Of a DNA stretch of 64,000 nucleotides, positions 32,800 through 45,345 are shown in pieces (position 1 is the stretch's first letter; every line of letters starts with the position of its first letter). The stretch covers positions 59,817,547 through 59,881,546 of the forward strand of contig NC_092628.1 in assembly GCF_039555335.1 (NCBI RefSeq), given 5' to 3'. This DNA is from Amphiura filiformis. Lineage: Eukaryota; Echinodermata; Ophiuroidea; Amphilepidida; Amphiuridae. The notes below the pieces were generated by a model. That model was not told the origin of the DNA. It saw only the letters and a list, made by a program, of their open reading frames with translations, and searched no databases. Position numbers and translations under genes: made by a program.

Positions 32800-33945
32800 T
32801 TTGTCTCAACACACAATTTAAAAATTAGCGGAAAAGCAAGAAACATACAAAATCAGCATCACTTCCGTCTTCCGTCACATTAAAAGATGATCAGATGAGT
32901 GGAAAGTGGCAAAGAATTTGTGAAATGAAGGATTATTAAAAAGAAAAATACATCATGTTTTTCGATAAATTCGCCATCTTGAATTTAATGCAAAATTGCG
33001 TCATAACTCATGCAGTAAAATACATGTACTGTCAAACACGCTTGAAAATGCTTGATATGTGAGTGTAAATCACCGTCAAAATGAGCGTACATCAAGCGCT
33101 CGTGCTACACAAATGTTTTGGAGTTTACATCACCGATTAAAATGTATTTCAGGCTCTTTTAGTTTTACGTCAAAAATTGGGATAATTTAATAACTTAGCT
33201 TGTTCAACGAAATAAAAGTATGTTTGTGTAGCTAAGAACATGTTTAACCTTGATGCGAAAGTTTAATAATTAATTTGATAAATTCGTCGTTTTAACCGTA
33301 AACCTTTCATAGATCGCCGCCCTACTGGTATTCTAAATTTACAAAACATGAAAATTCAAATTGAAATCAAAAGTTAATCTATTCTAGGTATGACTTGTTG
33401 TACTATGAGCATGATGAGTAGGCTGTGTAATCTGTATCATGCATTCAATGACATACATGCATATTTAGTATGTTCATGGCTACTCAATCAAAAATGCAAA
33501 AATTCAATGCAAAAATTGCAATCATGCAATGTTTACATTTTGCAAATTGTATCCATCCGGCCGCAGCAGAACGCAAATTGACATTGCATTGTAAATCCTC
33601 GGTTTCACGATCCCTATCAGATCAAAATCCTCATTTTTATAATACTTACACCCGGCATAGCCATGCTGCACATTTATTTGGAAGCTGAACAAATTATAAT
33701 GTATAAATTCGGGCAAAATTATTGATGAAAATAACCGTTTCTGTCGCCTATTTCTTCGGTGTCTTCCTCAGTACGTGTCAAAGGTCAAAGGCATTACAAA
33801 ATTCACCAATCGCATTTTTTAAAATAATTACAGTCTCCGCTACATACCTTGCTAAACACTATATCATAGAATAATAGTGAGGATTTGATCATTTGTGTGT
33901 TCAATATTTTCCAGTTGGCGAGAGACATGGTGAAAACTATTTTGA
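32800..33945. other. No gene seen; shared box R5 copy 2 inside
   Basis: The stretch 33060-33140 resembles 17995-18090 (taaatcaccgtcaaaatgag, catcaagc, ggagtttacatcacc). Otherwise nothing recognisable. Confidence 0.4.
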
Positions 33946-33949
33946 GTTT

Positions 33950-34722
<773 letters not shown>

Positions 34723-35112
34723 TTTACTTCCTTGAAGTTCCTTCAAGTTCCTCCGTCCTTCCTTCCTTAAGTTCCTTCCGTCCTTCAGTCCTTCCTTTAC
34801 TTTCTTTGTTTGCTTGCTTGCTTCCTTCGAAGTTCCTCCTTCCTTCCTTCCTAGTGCCTTCATGTCCGATGAGAAGTGGGAGATCATTGCTGTAGATGTA
34901 TGGACTAGATAATAGCTGATAATCCGCAGTGAACTCAAGTTTCCTTTTTTTTTCCATAAAAACAAACTCACGGTAAAAACGTTTTAAAACAATTTGTGTC
35001 AAAAAGCATAGGCCTAAGGCTATAGAAATGCTTTTTAGTAAATTAGCAGGCTAATATTATGTAGACGTCGGTTTTTTGTGTTTACACAGTGCAGCTAGGC
35101 CTATACCCTAAA

Positions 35113-35292
35113 ATCAATGTATAGTGCCATTTTTTGACAGTTTTTGTTACTTTTTACATTTTTTCCGACCTGTTTTCTTTACTAATTCTTTTTGCCATCC
35201 CTTCTTCTTCCGCCGCCCCTTCGTTTTGGCCCCCCTACTTTTACCCCGGGGGGCTCTCGCCCCAAAGCCCCCCCCCCAAATACGCGCATGTT
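35113..35292. repeat. Dispersed repeat R3, copy 2
   Basis: Reverse complement of about 10430-10650: tagtgccattttttgacag, actaattctttttgccatcc, ttttaccccggggggct, aaatacgcgcatg. Confidence 0.75.
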
Positions 35293-35400
35293 ATACATGG
35301 ATATCATCATGTCGGACGCGTATACGATTAATAGCTGTTAAAATAAAGGAATAAGGTTGCAACTCGATTTGCAATAATATAAATGTGTGTTTGCTCAAAT

Positions 35401-36041
35401 TCTGGGTATTCGCATAGACATACCAACCTAGACCTATTACTGCCCATCCTTTACCACAGCGGGAGGTGAAGCCCCGTATCCAAGGTGATATTGACGGATT
35501 GACGGGGTTACTAGGCGCGGAGAAATATCGCAAACATGTTTGACGCGCTCGTTTGCGTGATTACTGCGCCGTTATCGCCGCGTCAAATGCAACATGTTCC
35601 ATAGACGCGAACATGTCTGCTTGTTTGCGTCCGGGTATGCGTCCTTGTCAAATTCGTTGCTAAGCAGTGTCGGCTTCACTACGCGAGTCAAAGTCATAGG
35701 TCTAGGTTCTTGTTTGTCTGGGGGTATTCGCATAGACATACCAACCTAGACCTATAACTGCCCATCCCTAACCATGGCAGTAGGTGAAGCCACGTATCCA
35801 AGGTGATTTTGGTCGGGTGGTCGGACGCGGAGAAATAAGCGTTCATGTCGGGAACGAAAAACGCGATCGTTTGCGTGATTGCTGCGCCGTATCGCCCGCG
35901 TCAAATGCAACCGATGTTCTGTAGACGCGACAATGTCTGCTTGTTTGCGTCCGGGTTGCGTCCTTGTCAAAATCGTTGCTAAGCAGTGTTGACTTCACTA
36001 CGCAAACCAAAGTGGTAGGTCTAGGTACTTGTTTGTCTGGG
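35401..36041 (+). repeat. Two-copy tandem repeat, about 327-bp unit
   Basis: The first copy starts gggtattcgcatagacatac at about 35404, the second at about 35731. Shared blocks include gaagcc, gtatccaaggtgat, tttgcgtgattactgcgccg, gtctgcttgtttgcgtccgg and gctaagcagtgt. The unit's own ends (ggtattcgca...gacctat and ataggtctaggt...) are partly inverted. GC-rich relative to the flanks. Confidence 0.85.
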
Positions 36042-36454
36042 GGTATTCGCAATAAGGGCGCCGCCAGCGGTTTGCGATGTATTCGTGATGATCATGGGAA
36101 AAGGTCGACATCCAAGCCCGCGCAATACGAATATTACCATGCTATTACATAGGAACACGTGATAATATTTTTTAGTTTGCCAATATAACGGTATTATACG
36201 CAAATCGATAGAGAAAAAATTAATTGTGCACATTTCAGATCACATTATTAAGTATTATTGAGTATCGATTCGCGTGTAACACCGTTATACTGACAAAGTA
36301 AAAATATATTGTCACGTGTTCCTATGTAATAGCATGGTAATATTCGTATTACGCGGACTTGGATGTCGACCTTTTCCCATGATACATCACGATTTTCCCA
36401 TGATACATCACGATTACATCGCAAACCGCTGGCGGCGCCCTTATTGCGAATACC
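36042..36454. mobile_element. TIR element with about 160-195-bp arms
   Basis: Arms begin GGTATTCGCAATAAGGGCGC on each side. They continue through cgccagcggtttgcgatgta, catgggaaaaggtcgacatc and tattaccatgctattacata, so almost the whole element is palindromic. The right arm contains an extra tandem copy of ttttcccatgatacatcacg (about 36372-36414). Confidence 0.88.
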
Positions 36455-36536
36455 GAGAATTGTAGCCTATGTTTACCCCCCCCCCCCCATAGACCCACAT
36501 AATTTTGTAGAGGTTTGTGCAATAATTCAGTATATG

Positions 36537-36645
36537 CGCAGTGGCGTAGACTTCTTTTTGACATGGGGGAGGGGGTGTGGTTGGAAAAAATTTCTTGAAG
36601 TATAGTGAATGCAGCATACTAAGTTTTGGCGACATATTATGAACT
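36537..36645 (+). repeat. Dispersed repeat R2, copy 2
   Basis: agtggcgtagacttcttttt, gaaaaaatttcttgaagta, tagtgaatgcagca; same family as 7780-7877. Confidence 0.65.
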
Positions 36646-36865
36646 TCAATGGTTGACATTTTGAAGTTAAACTCGGGTGAAATAGGCTATTCCAGAAAAT
36701 AAGCGCACACCCCCTATAGGCCCTAGAGGAGTTCGGATATCCAGTCTTTTTCTATGCATACAAGCTCCGGAAATATGTTGTAAATAGAATCAATTCGCGT
36801 GAAGAAAAAAACGAAACAAAATGTTAATTTCACAATTTTTCAGTTTTTGAGGATAAACAAGAAAA

Positions 36866-36980
36866 ACTGGGCAGTGGCATGGCATAGATTTCCTTTTGAC
36901 ATTGGGGGGATGGGGTTGGAAAATATTTCTTAAAGTATAGTGAATCCAGCACCACCTGTTGGCAAAAGAATAAGTTAAAT
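36866..36980 (+). repeat. Dispersed repeat R2, copy 3
   Basis: gcatagatttccttttgaca, tttcttaaagtatagtgaat, ccagcacc, gcaaaagaataagtt; nearest relative is 7780-7877. Confidence 0.65.
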
Positions 36981-37084
36981 ACGCGCGAAGCGCAAGAAAA
37001 CTTTTGCCATTTTGCACACAAATTTGGACTTTTGGGGCTAAAATGACCAATTATGAGGTTAATTTGGTCAGAAACCCACATACA

Positions 37085-38160
37085 GGCGTCAACTTATGGG
37101 GGGGTGATTGAATGGACCATCCCAGCTGGCAAAATTGGGGAATTTATCCCTCCCTCCCCGGATCTACGCCTATGAAACTGTGAAATCTGATAGGCCTAGG
37201 TCTAAGGCCAATGGAACTCGAGTATTAGTTTCCGATTGGATGTTTGAAAAAAAGGATGAGGTCGCTATTTCATTATTCATTATTCGGTCTCTTTTCATTA
37301 TCCATTATGTCAACAAAATCAATGATTTTATGAACAGCTTTCTCCAAATTTAGGTTCCCCACCAGTACCAAAGTATATATTGTTGATGAAAGACCATCTC
37401 AAAACCGGTATTAATGCTTAAATCATCTTTACAGACATTTTGCAACAGATTGAGAAAAGATTTCAATTTGTTTTCATAAAAAATGAAAAGAAATTTGCAA
37501 TTTTGTAATAAACATGAGGTAATCCTTAAATTTCCATTATTTACTACATCCTCTACCCCTACAACTAAGAAAAACTGCTGATTATGATCAGCATGGGATG
37601 TCAGACATTTTGAGAGTTTTCAATTTTGATTATTATTATTATTATTATTTTTAATTAGTTTTGGTCAAATTCAAAAAGTGATGCGGGCGGTCAATAGGAA
37701 ACTAACAATCGAATTCCATTAGCCTATAAATAATAGGAGCTCACTGAGCGGTGGGGCAATTGATTGACCGTGTTGAAAGGGGACAGGCATTTGGGAGTGC
37801 AGTAAGGAAATCAAATGATTATAGGCCTAGTATTGTTTTAATCAGAAAATTTGTTTTCTGCATTGATCTCTCCATCATAATTCATGTCATTTATAAGAAC
37901 CACAGATATGAAACATAGGCTAATAAAACATGATTAAAAAGTGGGCTAGTCCTGAAAATGGGAATCCCCAGAGATATTTATACAGGGTTGCCAGATAGCA
38001 AACATAATTCGCTAAAAATCAGCCAAAATGTATGAGGCAGGTCGATGAGTGCTGATTTCATGTGTCATGCCTTTGCCGGCTGGAATCTTCAGTCTGAAAT
38101 ACAAGAACCAAAAAAGTTCTTTAGCAAAGAAAATAGTTCTCTGTAGAACCTTAAGCTTGA
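37085..38160. other. No gene seen; ATT microsatellite
   Basis: An ATT trinucleotide tract lies at about 37628-37652. A phrase acagggttgccag at about 37983 recalls hAT-like tips but no partner end is visible. Confidence 0.4.
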
Positions 38161-38693
38161 AGAAGAGGGGGGAAACATGCCCCGGGCGCCACCCTTAGGG
38201 GGGCGCCAAATTGACCAATTTAGCATCGATTCTGGGAGCTTCTGGGCCTTCCAAGAGCCTCTTGCTTAAGATGCGCGAGTAAATTTCCACGTCAAATCAC
38301 CTGGCAGGCAGGGTGGAAGTTCTGTGCTGTTCTTATACATACACATATTGACGGACCGACCACACGCACTTGAGGAACTCGCGTCGTTTTGAATTGTAAT
38401 TTTTTTTTTTTTTTAATATTTTTTTATCTCCATGTACAAAAGTGAAAAGTTGAAGCCCAAAATTGGCACTTTCCTTAATTTTCAGTGCTTTGAAATTCAT
38501 GGGAGTAAAAATATGGCCAATTTCGAACATATTATTTTTTCACCCCCCCCGAAAAACCCACCCAAAATGCCCCCCCCATCATTTGAGCAATTTTCAATTT
38601 TTGCTCATTGAAGAGGCCCTATGTCACATGATCGATAACGAAAATTAACGAAACATTTTAATAAAACCTAAGAAAAGACCAGAATATTGTAAA

Positions 38694-39406
38694 ACAAGAG
38701 CGGTCACCGCACCATAGCTGAACCATGGGGCTTTGGCAATATATTGTGGACAGTACATGTAGGCCTATCACCCCTTTATGGAAACATTGACCTTTTACTC
38801 CTATATGACCCCTTAATGACCTTAAATGAATTTTAAATTATTTTAAACATGTTTAGAATGTCATAAGGATCGTTGCATTGAAATTTCATCTCAATTGGAC
38901 CATTTCGAAAACTTGACCCCTTTATTGACCCCTTAATGACCTTAAATGAATTTAAAAAGATTTCAAACATGTTTACAATGTCATACAGATCATTGCATTT
39001 AAATATCAGCTCAATTGGAGCGTTTTTGAAAACTTGACCTTTGACCCCTTTATGACCCCTTAATGACCTCAAATGAATATTAAAATATTTTAAACATGTT
39101 TAGAATGTTGTAAGGATCATTGCATATAAATTTCAGCTCACTTGGAGCATTTTTGGTTACAATGACCTTGTTTGACCCCTGTGACCCCTTGGATGACATC
39201 TGACATTCATGACATTAGGAAATAGTTTTATCATATTCTTTACTTCTTTCTCTTTCATTTGACACCACTTGGGGGTTCATACCTTTGTGGGATTTAAAGA
39301 TATGTCCATTTCAGACCAAATGGTTGGTAAGTAAGTAAGTAAGTAAGTAAGTAACATAGACTAATATAGGCTGATAGCCTGATACCATTTCATGGTTCAG
39401 CAAAAA
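38694..39406 (-). mobile_element. Helentron-like non-autonomous element H1, copy 2
   Basis: The left end has acaag and the hairpin GCGGTCACCGC followed by accatagctgaaccatgg. The right end has catggttcagcaaaaa. Between them are about three 120-bp tandem units and a TAAG microsatellite (about 39329-39353). Both ends and the non-array body match copy 1, while the unit number differs (three against five). The compensated change in the hairpin loop (T to C) leaves the stem intact. Confidence 0.65.
38768..39180 (+). repeat. Tandem array, about 120-bp unit, about three copies
   Basis: Same unit as 20255-20890 (tgaccccttaatgacctta, aaacatgttta, atttcagctca). Confidence 0.85.
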
Positions 39407-39639
39407 CACAAAAATGCACAAAATTCTTTAAAATAACGGAAAATATCAGTAGATATTCTAAGGTAACACTGAATTTCAGGACTGATATTCTAAAATATTT
39501 TGTTTTTTAAGGATACTTTGCGTTATCGATCAAGTGACATAGGGCCTTCCAAGAGATGAAAGTCAACAATTTTTCGCGCTCGGCGCACGCATTTCAGCAC
39601 GAAATCAATTGAAAGAACATTTTAAGACAGTATTCAACT

Positions 39640-40440
39640 TCTAGTAACCAAAATTAACTAGTGGTAGGGCTTATTTTTCCAAAATTTTGCGCGCTCCACG
39701 CTAAATTGTTTCAAGAATGGTGGGGGAAGCGTCTAAGATATTCTAGGGTGGGTAGGGGCGCCAATTTTGTCCCGGACGCTACCAACCCTAGTTACGCCAC
39801 TGATAATAGGGGTTTAGAACAGAAGAAGGTTAATTCTTTAGCCAAGAAACTCATTTTTAGAACCAACGGGTTAGGCCTACCTCCTATTCATTTTTCTTAG
39901 CTTTGTTATATAAACATGACATCAACAATCACATGGTCAAGAAATACCCCCAAATGACTCGCTCCTGCACCATGACTCAGACCATGACTGTACTCAGGTC
40001 TAATGAGGGGCTGCCAGCAGTCAGTGTACTTTTTGAGAGGGGGAAGGGGCCCGGGGAAGGGGCCCGGGGAGGGGGCAAGGGTGAAAGACAAAAGGGGTGA
40101 AAACATTGACAAAAATGGTAAGGCTAAAAATGACCAAAAAGGCCTAGAAAAGCTTAAAGTGTCGGGCAGCCAACATCCCACAGCGGAGAAGACTTTTCAC
40201 ATGTGGGGGGGGGCAGTGGCGTAGCGTGGGTCATCATATCGATGATTGGGGGGGGGGGCCCCGGGTCTGATGGGGACTGGGGTTTTCGGCAATTTTCCTA
40301 TGGGATTTTCTAAATTTTGCAATTGATTGGGGGCACATGCCCCCGTGCCCCTATGACGCTCCGGGATGCAAAATGACGCTACGGCGCTGGGGGAAGCAAT
40401 TTGCAGGTCGAAATCCCTGGGTTGAAATGCAAAGATCGCA
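39640..40440. repeat. G-run-rich repeats with cagtggcgtag tips
   Basis: tacgccactg at about 39794 and cagtggcgtagcgtgggtca at about 40214 are hAT-like tips. Homopolymer G runs occur at about 40205 and 40248. A short duplicated ggggcccggggaaggggccc lies at about 40045. Complete elements cannot be paired. Confidence 0.45.
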
Positions 40441-40447
40441 CTCATAG

Positions 40448-41745
40448 GGCCTGCACTTTGGCTCGACATTTGAAAGGGGCGTGAATTAATTTTTGGATAC
40501 GCCCCTATTATAATTAGGTAATACTCGACGCACACACATTCCCTATATGTATATACATGTACCACATGTAGTCAATCTGTCTGCTTTATCTGTATTGCGC
40601 CGTTCTTAAGCAAATACGGTAGTTAAACACGATTTCATCAAACATTATAACAATAGCTCTTTTACAGTGTGCAATCATCCCGGGCAATAATTGGGCAATA
40701 ATAGAGGATGTGCGTGAAATTATTGATTGGCTCCATACAAAGGAATTGAACAGGTGTCCTTCACCGTAATCATGGCACAATGCAGTGCATTCAATCAAAC
40801 GTTGTCGTCAACCTATTTGATCGTATTTGTGCATTTGTTATGTATGTGAGACGAGCTGTCGCGGTAGATTGCAATAGCTTGTAATCATGCTTTTGTTGAA
40901 TGAATTTGAGTACTCCGCCATATTTACGGTATGATACGTCATAATCTAGGTGATTATTTGCATTGGATGTCTTGAATACGCTGGCGAGGTTGTGTAATAA
41001 TCGGATTAATGCTATAACAGTAGGTGAATACAAGTTTTGAATATATCGCGTTGCAAAGCCCCATTCAGTGATCCCAGCGAAAGTGAAAAAAAAAATCAAA
41101 TTGTTACTTTTATAAAAAATTTAATGAAAAAATTGGCACAAAACCCAAGAAAACGGCAGTATTGACGAAGTTGGAAGCCCCATTCAAATACATGTAGCTA
41201 ATTTATATATACTGTCAGTATATAAATTACAGATTCACGTAAATGCATTATTTTTGTCTTAAATAGGCCTACACGGCTTAGGGCTGAACCACTAGCAGAA
41301 GACACCAAGTTGATGTTTTATGACCTTTGACATTCTTTTGTGGCGAGTGACATGGTCAGTTCAATTCACGCCGAGTGTCCTTGACAGGTTTAACTCTGCT
41401 TCGGTGGTCATGAAAGAATTCAAAAGATAACCTCTGCCCCAACAATCCCAAGCAATTGTCTGAAACTGCTCTTCGGATGGTGTATCATAAGAACTCAGTC
41501 GTCAAATGATGATAGTCATATAATGACCAAAAGATTATTACTGACTATATCATTGAAGACTGAGTTCCGCAGTCTTGTACAAAATCTGAATTTTGATGAT
41601 TTTTACGATCGTCCGGATGAAAAAAATCACTGAATGGGCCGTTAGTTCCTTCCTCTCCTTACACGGGCAATATACATTAAAAAAAAAAAAAAGAAGAAAA
41701 AAAAAAGACAAAGACAAAGAAAAGAAACAATAAAAGAAAAACAAA
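40448..41745. repeat. Left arm of a 4.9-kb inverted repeat
   Basis: Complementary to 44037-45345. Shared blocks from outside in: atagggcctgcactttggct; ttgaatacgctggcgag; gccccattcagtgatcccag; cttgacaggtttaactctgc; actgagttccgcagtct; gaatgggccgttagttcc; and an A-rich end. The segment 40717-40850 is the exception: it is in direct, not inverted, orientation relative to 44950-45065. Confidence 0.85.
40717..40830 (-). repeat. tRNA-like block, copy 1
   Basis: The minus strand has gtgaaggacacctgttcaat, a decayed B box, preceded by a 'gccatgattacg' stretch. The match at 44950-45065 has a better B box, ccggttcaaatcc. Likely a tRNA-derived SINE head or tRNA remnant. Confidence 0.4.
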
Positions 41746-41790
41746 TATGAAAAGTTCGAACAATATTTGGTTTATAAAATTAATGTGACC

Positions 41791-41885
41791 GTGATGAGGC
41801 TCGAACTCACCACCTTCCGATTTAAAGTTCCACGCGCTAGTGTACCAAATTCTGATGCCTTACCAAGTGAGCTGTGCTCCTGAGA
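41791..41885 (-). repeat. tRNA-like sequence (SINE head or tRNA remnant)
   Basis: On the minus strand: agctcacttggtaaggcatc (A-box-like) and, 60 bp later, gtgagttcgagcctcatcac (B box GAGTTCGAGCC). The gap between boxes is longer than in a normal tRNA gene unless an intron or long variable arm is present. The cloverleaf is not convincing. Confidence 0.45.
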
Positions 41886-41989
41886 TACGAAATAAAAATA
41901 AAATAATACACTGTATACCTGCTTGTGTCGGTAATTGATTTGCTCAAATTCCATAATGGTACAGTGCAACAGAGCAAAAATGCCCAAAA

Positions 41990-42985
41990 TTTAAAAGGTA
42001 TATAATTTATGACCACTATACACTACACATAAAAATACTAATACAAGGGAATTTCAACGTAAGAATCCAAACAATTAAGTACCAACATGCACAGCTTTGT
42101 CCTTATATCACATTTGGGTTTTTAACAAAATGTTATCAAACCTCTACTGTGATTGGCAGCTGCACAAGGCATCTCTTTGATAGCTGATCATGGCCATCCT
42201 TTCAGCAAGTGGCTACTAACTGACCTTGACAGGCTTGAATGAGCACTGTCATCTGCTACAAAACCATCACACTCTAGGACTACACTCTAGGACCTGGTCA
42301 CTCCATAATGCTACAGGGAGCACAGTACTTTGACAATGGAGTGAAAGACTATTATTATTGATTAGGCGCGGATTTTAAAAGTACAGCTCCTATGCGTGTA
42401 TAGCAAAAAATTGGAATAGAATGTTTGGAATCATGTAACTAAAGTACTAAATGCATTCTGCAAAATGCGCTCTGACCAATTTATAAAGCATTTCATTAGC
42501 TTTAATTTGATATATTGTTTGACATATTTGGAATTATGGTAAATCATTAAATAAAATATTTATTAATTAATCAATTATGTCAATTAATTAAAAATTTAAT
42601 GCAAATATGGATATTTTCTCTGACAGAATTGTAGGATTTGACAAGAGCCATCTTTCTTGTAAGTTTGATTCTTATAACATTATGGTATCGTATTGCGTCC
42701 CGTTATAGTTGCAGAAAAAAATACGCGTGCAGGACACACATACGCACACACCCCCACACACCCAGAGGATCGTACCGTTTTACAATCGTATAACATTCAT
42801 TGGCGCTAGTGAGTAAATTTCAATTTTCTTTGCTTTACCTCACTTCTTCTGCTCAAAATTAAACGGGGACCTATCTGACAGTAAAAGCTTACATTTTATG
42901 GAAATTATGTTTAACCATTTGCTTAAGGATACGATACATGATTTACCGACAAGTGACTCATTTCGGAATGCGATCATGAATTTTG
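41990..42985. other. Loop of the large inverted repeat; no gene seen
   Basis: AT-rich; TA-rich at about 42540-42600, and a CA-rich patch at about 42720-42760. Confidence 0.4.
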
Positions 42986-43002
42986 AAGAAAAAAAAAGTT
43001 TC

Positions 43003-43088
43003 CACAGGCTTCGTTGGGAATCGAACCAGCGATTCGAAACTTCCTTCGATTACGCGTCTAGCGCTTTACCGTTCGGCCACGGTGGCAG
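43003..43088 (-). repeat. tRNA-like sequence with A and B boxes
   Basis: The minus strand reads gtggccgaacggtaaagcgc (A box like that of tRNA-Ser) and ctggttcgattcccaacg (B box GGTTCGATTCC). The anticodon-loop position reads CGT. The anticodon and acceptor stems pair poorly, so this is a tRNA pseudogene or SINE head, not a working tRNA. Confidence 0.5.
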
Positions 43089-43089
43089 T

Positions 43090-43790
43090 TGAGTGGAGGA
43101 GTGTAATGATAAATGATAAATCTCATAATGCCATCTTTAGCCTTTTGTTTACTAAAAAAGACGCGTTTTGTAAAGATAGATTACCCGTTTTATGCATAAA
43201 GAGCACGAACGTTTGGGAAAGGTTTCAAACAAATAATAAAGACACTGATGTGATGATGAAATTGCGTAAGTCGGGGAATACATGCGTCGCAATGTTTTGT
43301 TTTGGTTATAGGAATTTGACCTTAAAATTTACGACTTCATGATATTATCATTCGAAATCAACAAAAGATATTTCAACAGTATATGGCATCATTCTTTCTC
43401 TAGAATGTTTTATACATGTATGTGAAATAGCTTCAACAATGGTTCGCTGCATAATGGTAAAAACAGCCTTGACCTAAAAAAAAAGGGCGAGAGGTACCAT
43501 ATTTACGGATTCAGGCTAAATTTAAAATTGATATAAAACGTTTGTTTTTGATCGATTACAAAAATTAATTTTGTCATATAAAGAAATTGTGTCTGGCGTG
43601 AATTACACTACAGTTTTTATTCTTAGGGCTCTTTGACTTCTTCAAATGATTTTTTAATGATAGAGTGAATCCCTGGCCACCTATAATTACGCACAAAAGA
43701 TCGAGTCCCCTTAAACAGCACAAAACAGATAAAGCAGACAAATTTACTATACATAGGCCTATACATGTATGGTATCTGTATGCCAGGGAC
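43090..43790. other. No gene assigned
   Basis: An open frame runs on to 43342 (+), about 80 codons beyond the tRNA-like block, with no domain I recognise. It is not called as a gene. Confidence 0.35.
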
Positions 43791-43795
43791 TGTTT

Positions 43796-44034
43796 AAGAA
43801 TATAACATTACATTTATGATATTTACTTCGAGGACTGTTATTTATCAAAAATGTGAAAAATATCAAATTTTAATAATTTGTCATAAAATTTGTATCATAT
43901 CGTGAATTTCAAACAATGAAATTTATTTGATATCAAAAAGACATTCTTCGTATTCAGAATGCAATTCGATATGTCTGATGTGCTCTCATGTCCCACAAAA
44001 AATACTATCGAAACGCTCAAAACAGATCCCTTAA
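43796..44034 (+). mobile_element. TTAA element K, copy B, right half only
   Basis: Matches the right arm of copy A: cgaggactgttatttatcaa, tttgatatcaaaaagacatt, cttcgtattcagaatgcaat, gatatgtctgatgtgctctc. It ends in TTAA at 44031-44034, directly before the right arm of the large inverted repeat. Confidence 0.7.
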
Positions 44035-44036
44035 TT

Positions 44037-45345
44037 TGGTTAATTTTCTTTTCTTGTTTTCTTTATTTTTTCTTTATTTTTCTTTGATTTATATTGCCAG
44101 GGTAAGGAGAGGAGGGAACTAAAGGCCCATTCAGTGATTTTTTGATTTTTTTTCATCCCGACGATCGTAAAAATCATCAAAATTCAGATTTTGGATACTA
44201 GACTGCGGAACTCAGTCTTCAATGATAGTCAGTAATTTTTATATTTTTGACATTATTATGACTATCATTTGAGGACTGAGTTCTTATGATCCGAGGAGCA
44301 GTTTCAGACAATTGCTTGGGATTATTGGGGCAGAGGTTATCTTTTGAATTCTTTCATGACCACTGAAGCATAGTCAAACCTGTCAAGGACACTCGGCGTG
44401 AATTGAAAGACCATGTCACTCGCCACAAAAGAATGTCAAAGGTCATAAAACACCACTTTTGTGTCTTCTGCCACTATCTAAAGGCCTATGGCTGATTTTG
44501 TACCTTTCGTCATTGTCATAGATGTGCTAACTTAAACATAGCTTGCTAGTGCAGTGGTTCAGCCGAAAGCGCCGTGTGTCTAAGACAAAAAATAATGCAT
44601 TTACGTGAGTCTGTAATTTATATACCGGTACTGACAGTATATAAATTAGCTACATGTATTTGAATGGGGCTTCAACTTCGTCAATACTGTCGTTTTCCTG
44701 TTTTGTTTTTTTGCCATTTGTTTTTCATTAAAAAAATTTATAAACGTAACAATTTGATTTTTTTTCACTTTCGCTGGGATCACTGAATGGGACTTTATAG
44801 CGCGGATTATTCAAAACTTGTTTTTACCTACTGCTATATAGTAATAGTAGGCCTATTAATCCGATTATTACATAACTTTGCCAGCGTATTCAAGACATAG
44901 GTTATGTAGGGATCAACTGTACATGGGTATAGAGGCCCTGCATGCCTTTATCGATTGGCTCCAAACAAAGGATTTGAACCGGTGTCCTTCACCGTAATCA
45001 CGGCGCAGTAGCCTACAGTCCATTCAATCAAATGTTGTCAGTGTGCGAGACGAACGATGTATAAATCTGGAGGTCACATCATCACTTATCATGCTTATTG
45101 TAAAAAGTTTGTCCAATGCATATACTGTGTGTATTGTTCCCGGTATTGTCAATACAGTCAAGCAAACAGGTATTATATTTTGAAAAGGCCGCTATAGTAT
45201 ATTCACAGGGGTGTCTTGAATGGCCAATCATATGGGACATAATCAAATTGCAGTGACTGCTTCCTTTGTTACCACATGTCAGTCATCTTGTGATTATTGG
45301 ACCATGTAAACCTGCAAAAAACGAGCCAAAGTGCAGGCCCTATGG
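44037..45345. repeat. Right arm of the 4.9-kb inverted repeat
   Basis: Reverse complement of 40448-41745 with divergence and indels. Contains the directly oriented tRNA-like block at 44950-45065 (caaaggatttgaaccggtgt). Confidence 0.85.

Larger units (their letters stand above)
38600..39550. repeat. Inverted flanks around H1 copy 2
   Basis: aggccctatgtcacatgatc, gataacg (about 38612) is complementary to cgttatcgatcaagtgacat, agggcct (about 39522). The H1 element sits between them, so H1 appears to have landed inside an older inverted-repeat element. Confidence 0.5.

Noticed and set aside
43003-43088. A functional tRNA gene (Ser-like or Thr CGT)
   Set aside because: A and B boxes are good but the acceptor, anticodon and T stems do not pair, so only a tRNA-like element is claimed.
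42898-43342. A 119-codon plus-strand frame
   Set aside because: Its first part crosses a tRNA-like sequence; the remainder has no recognisable domain and no splice or start context.
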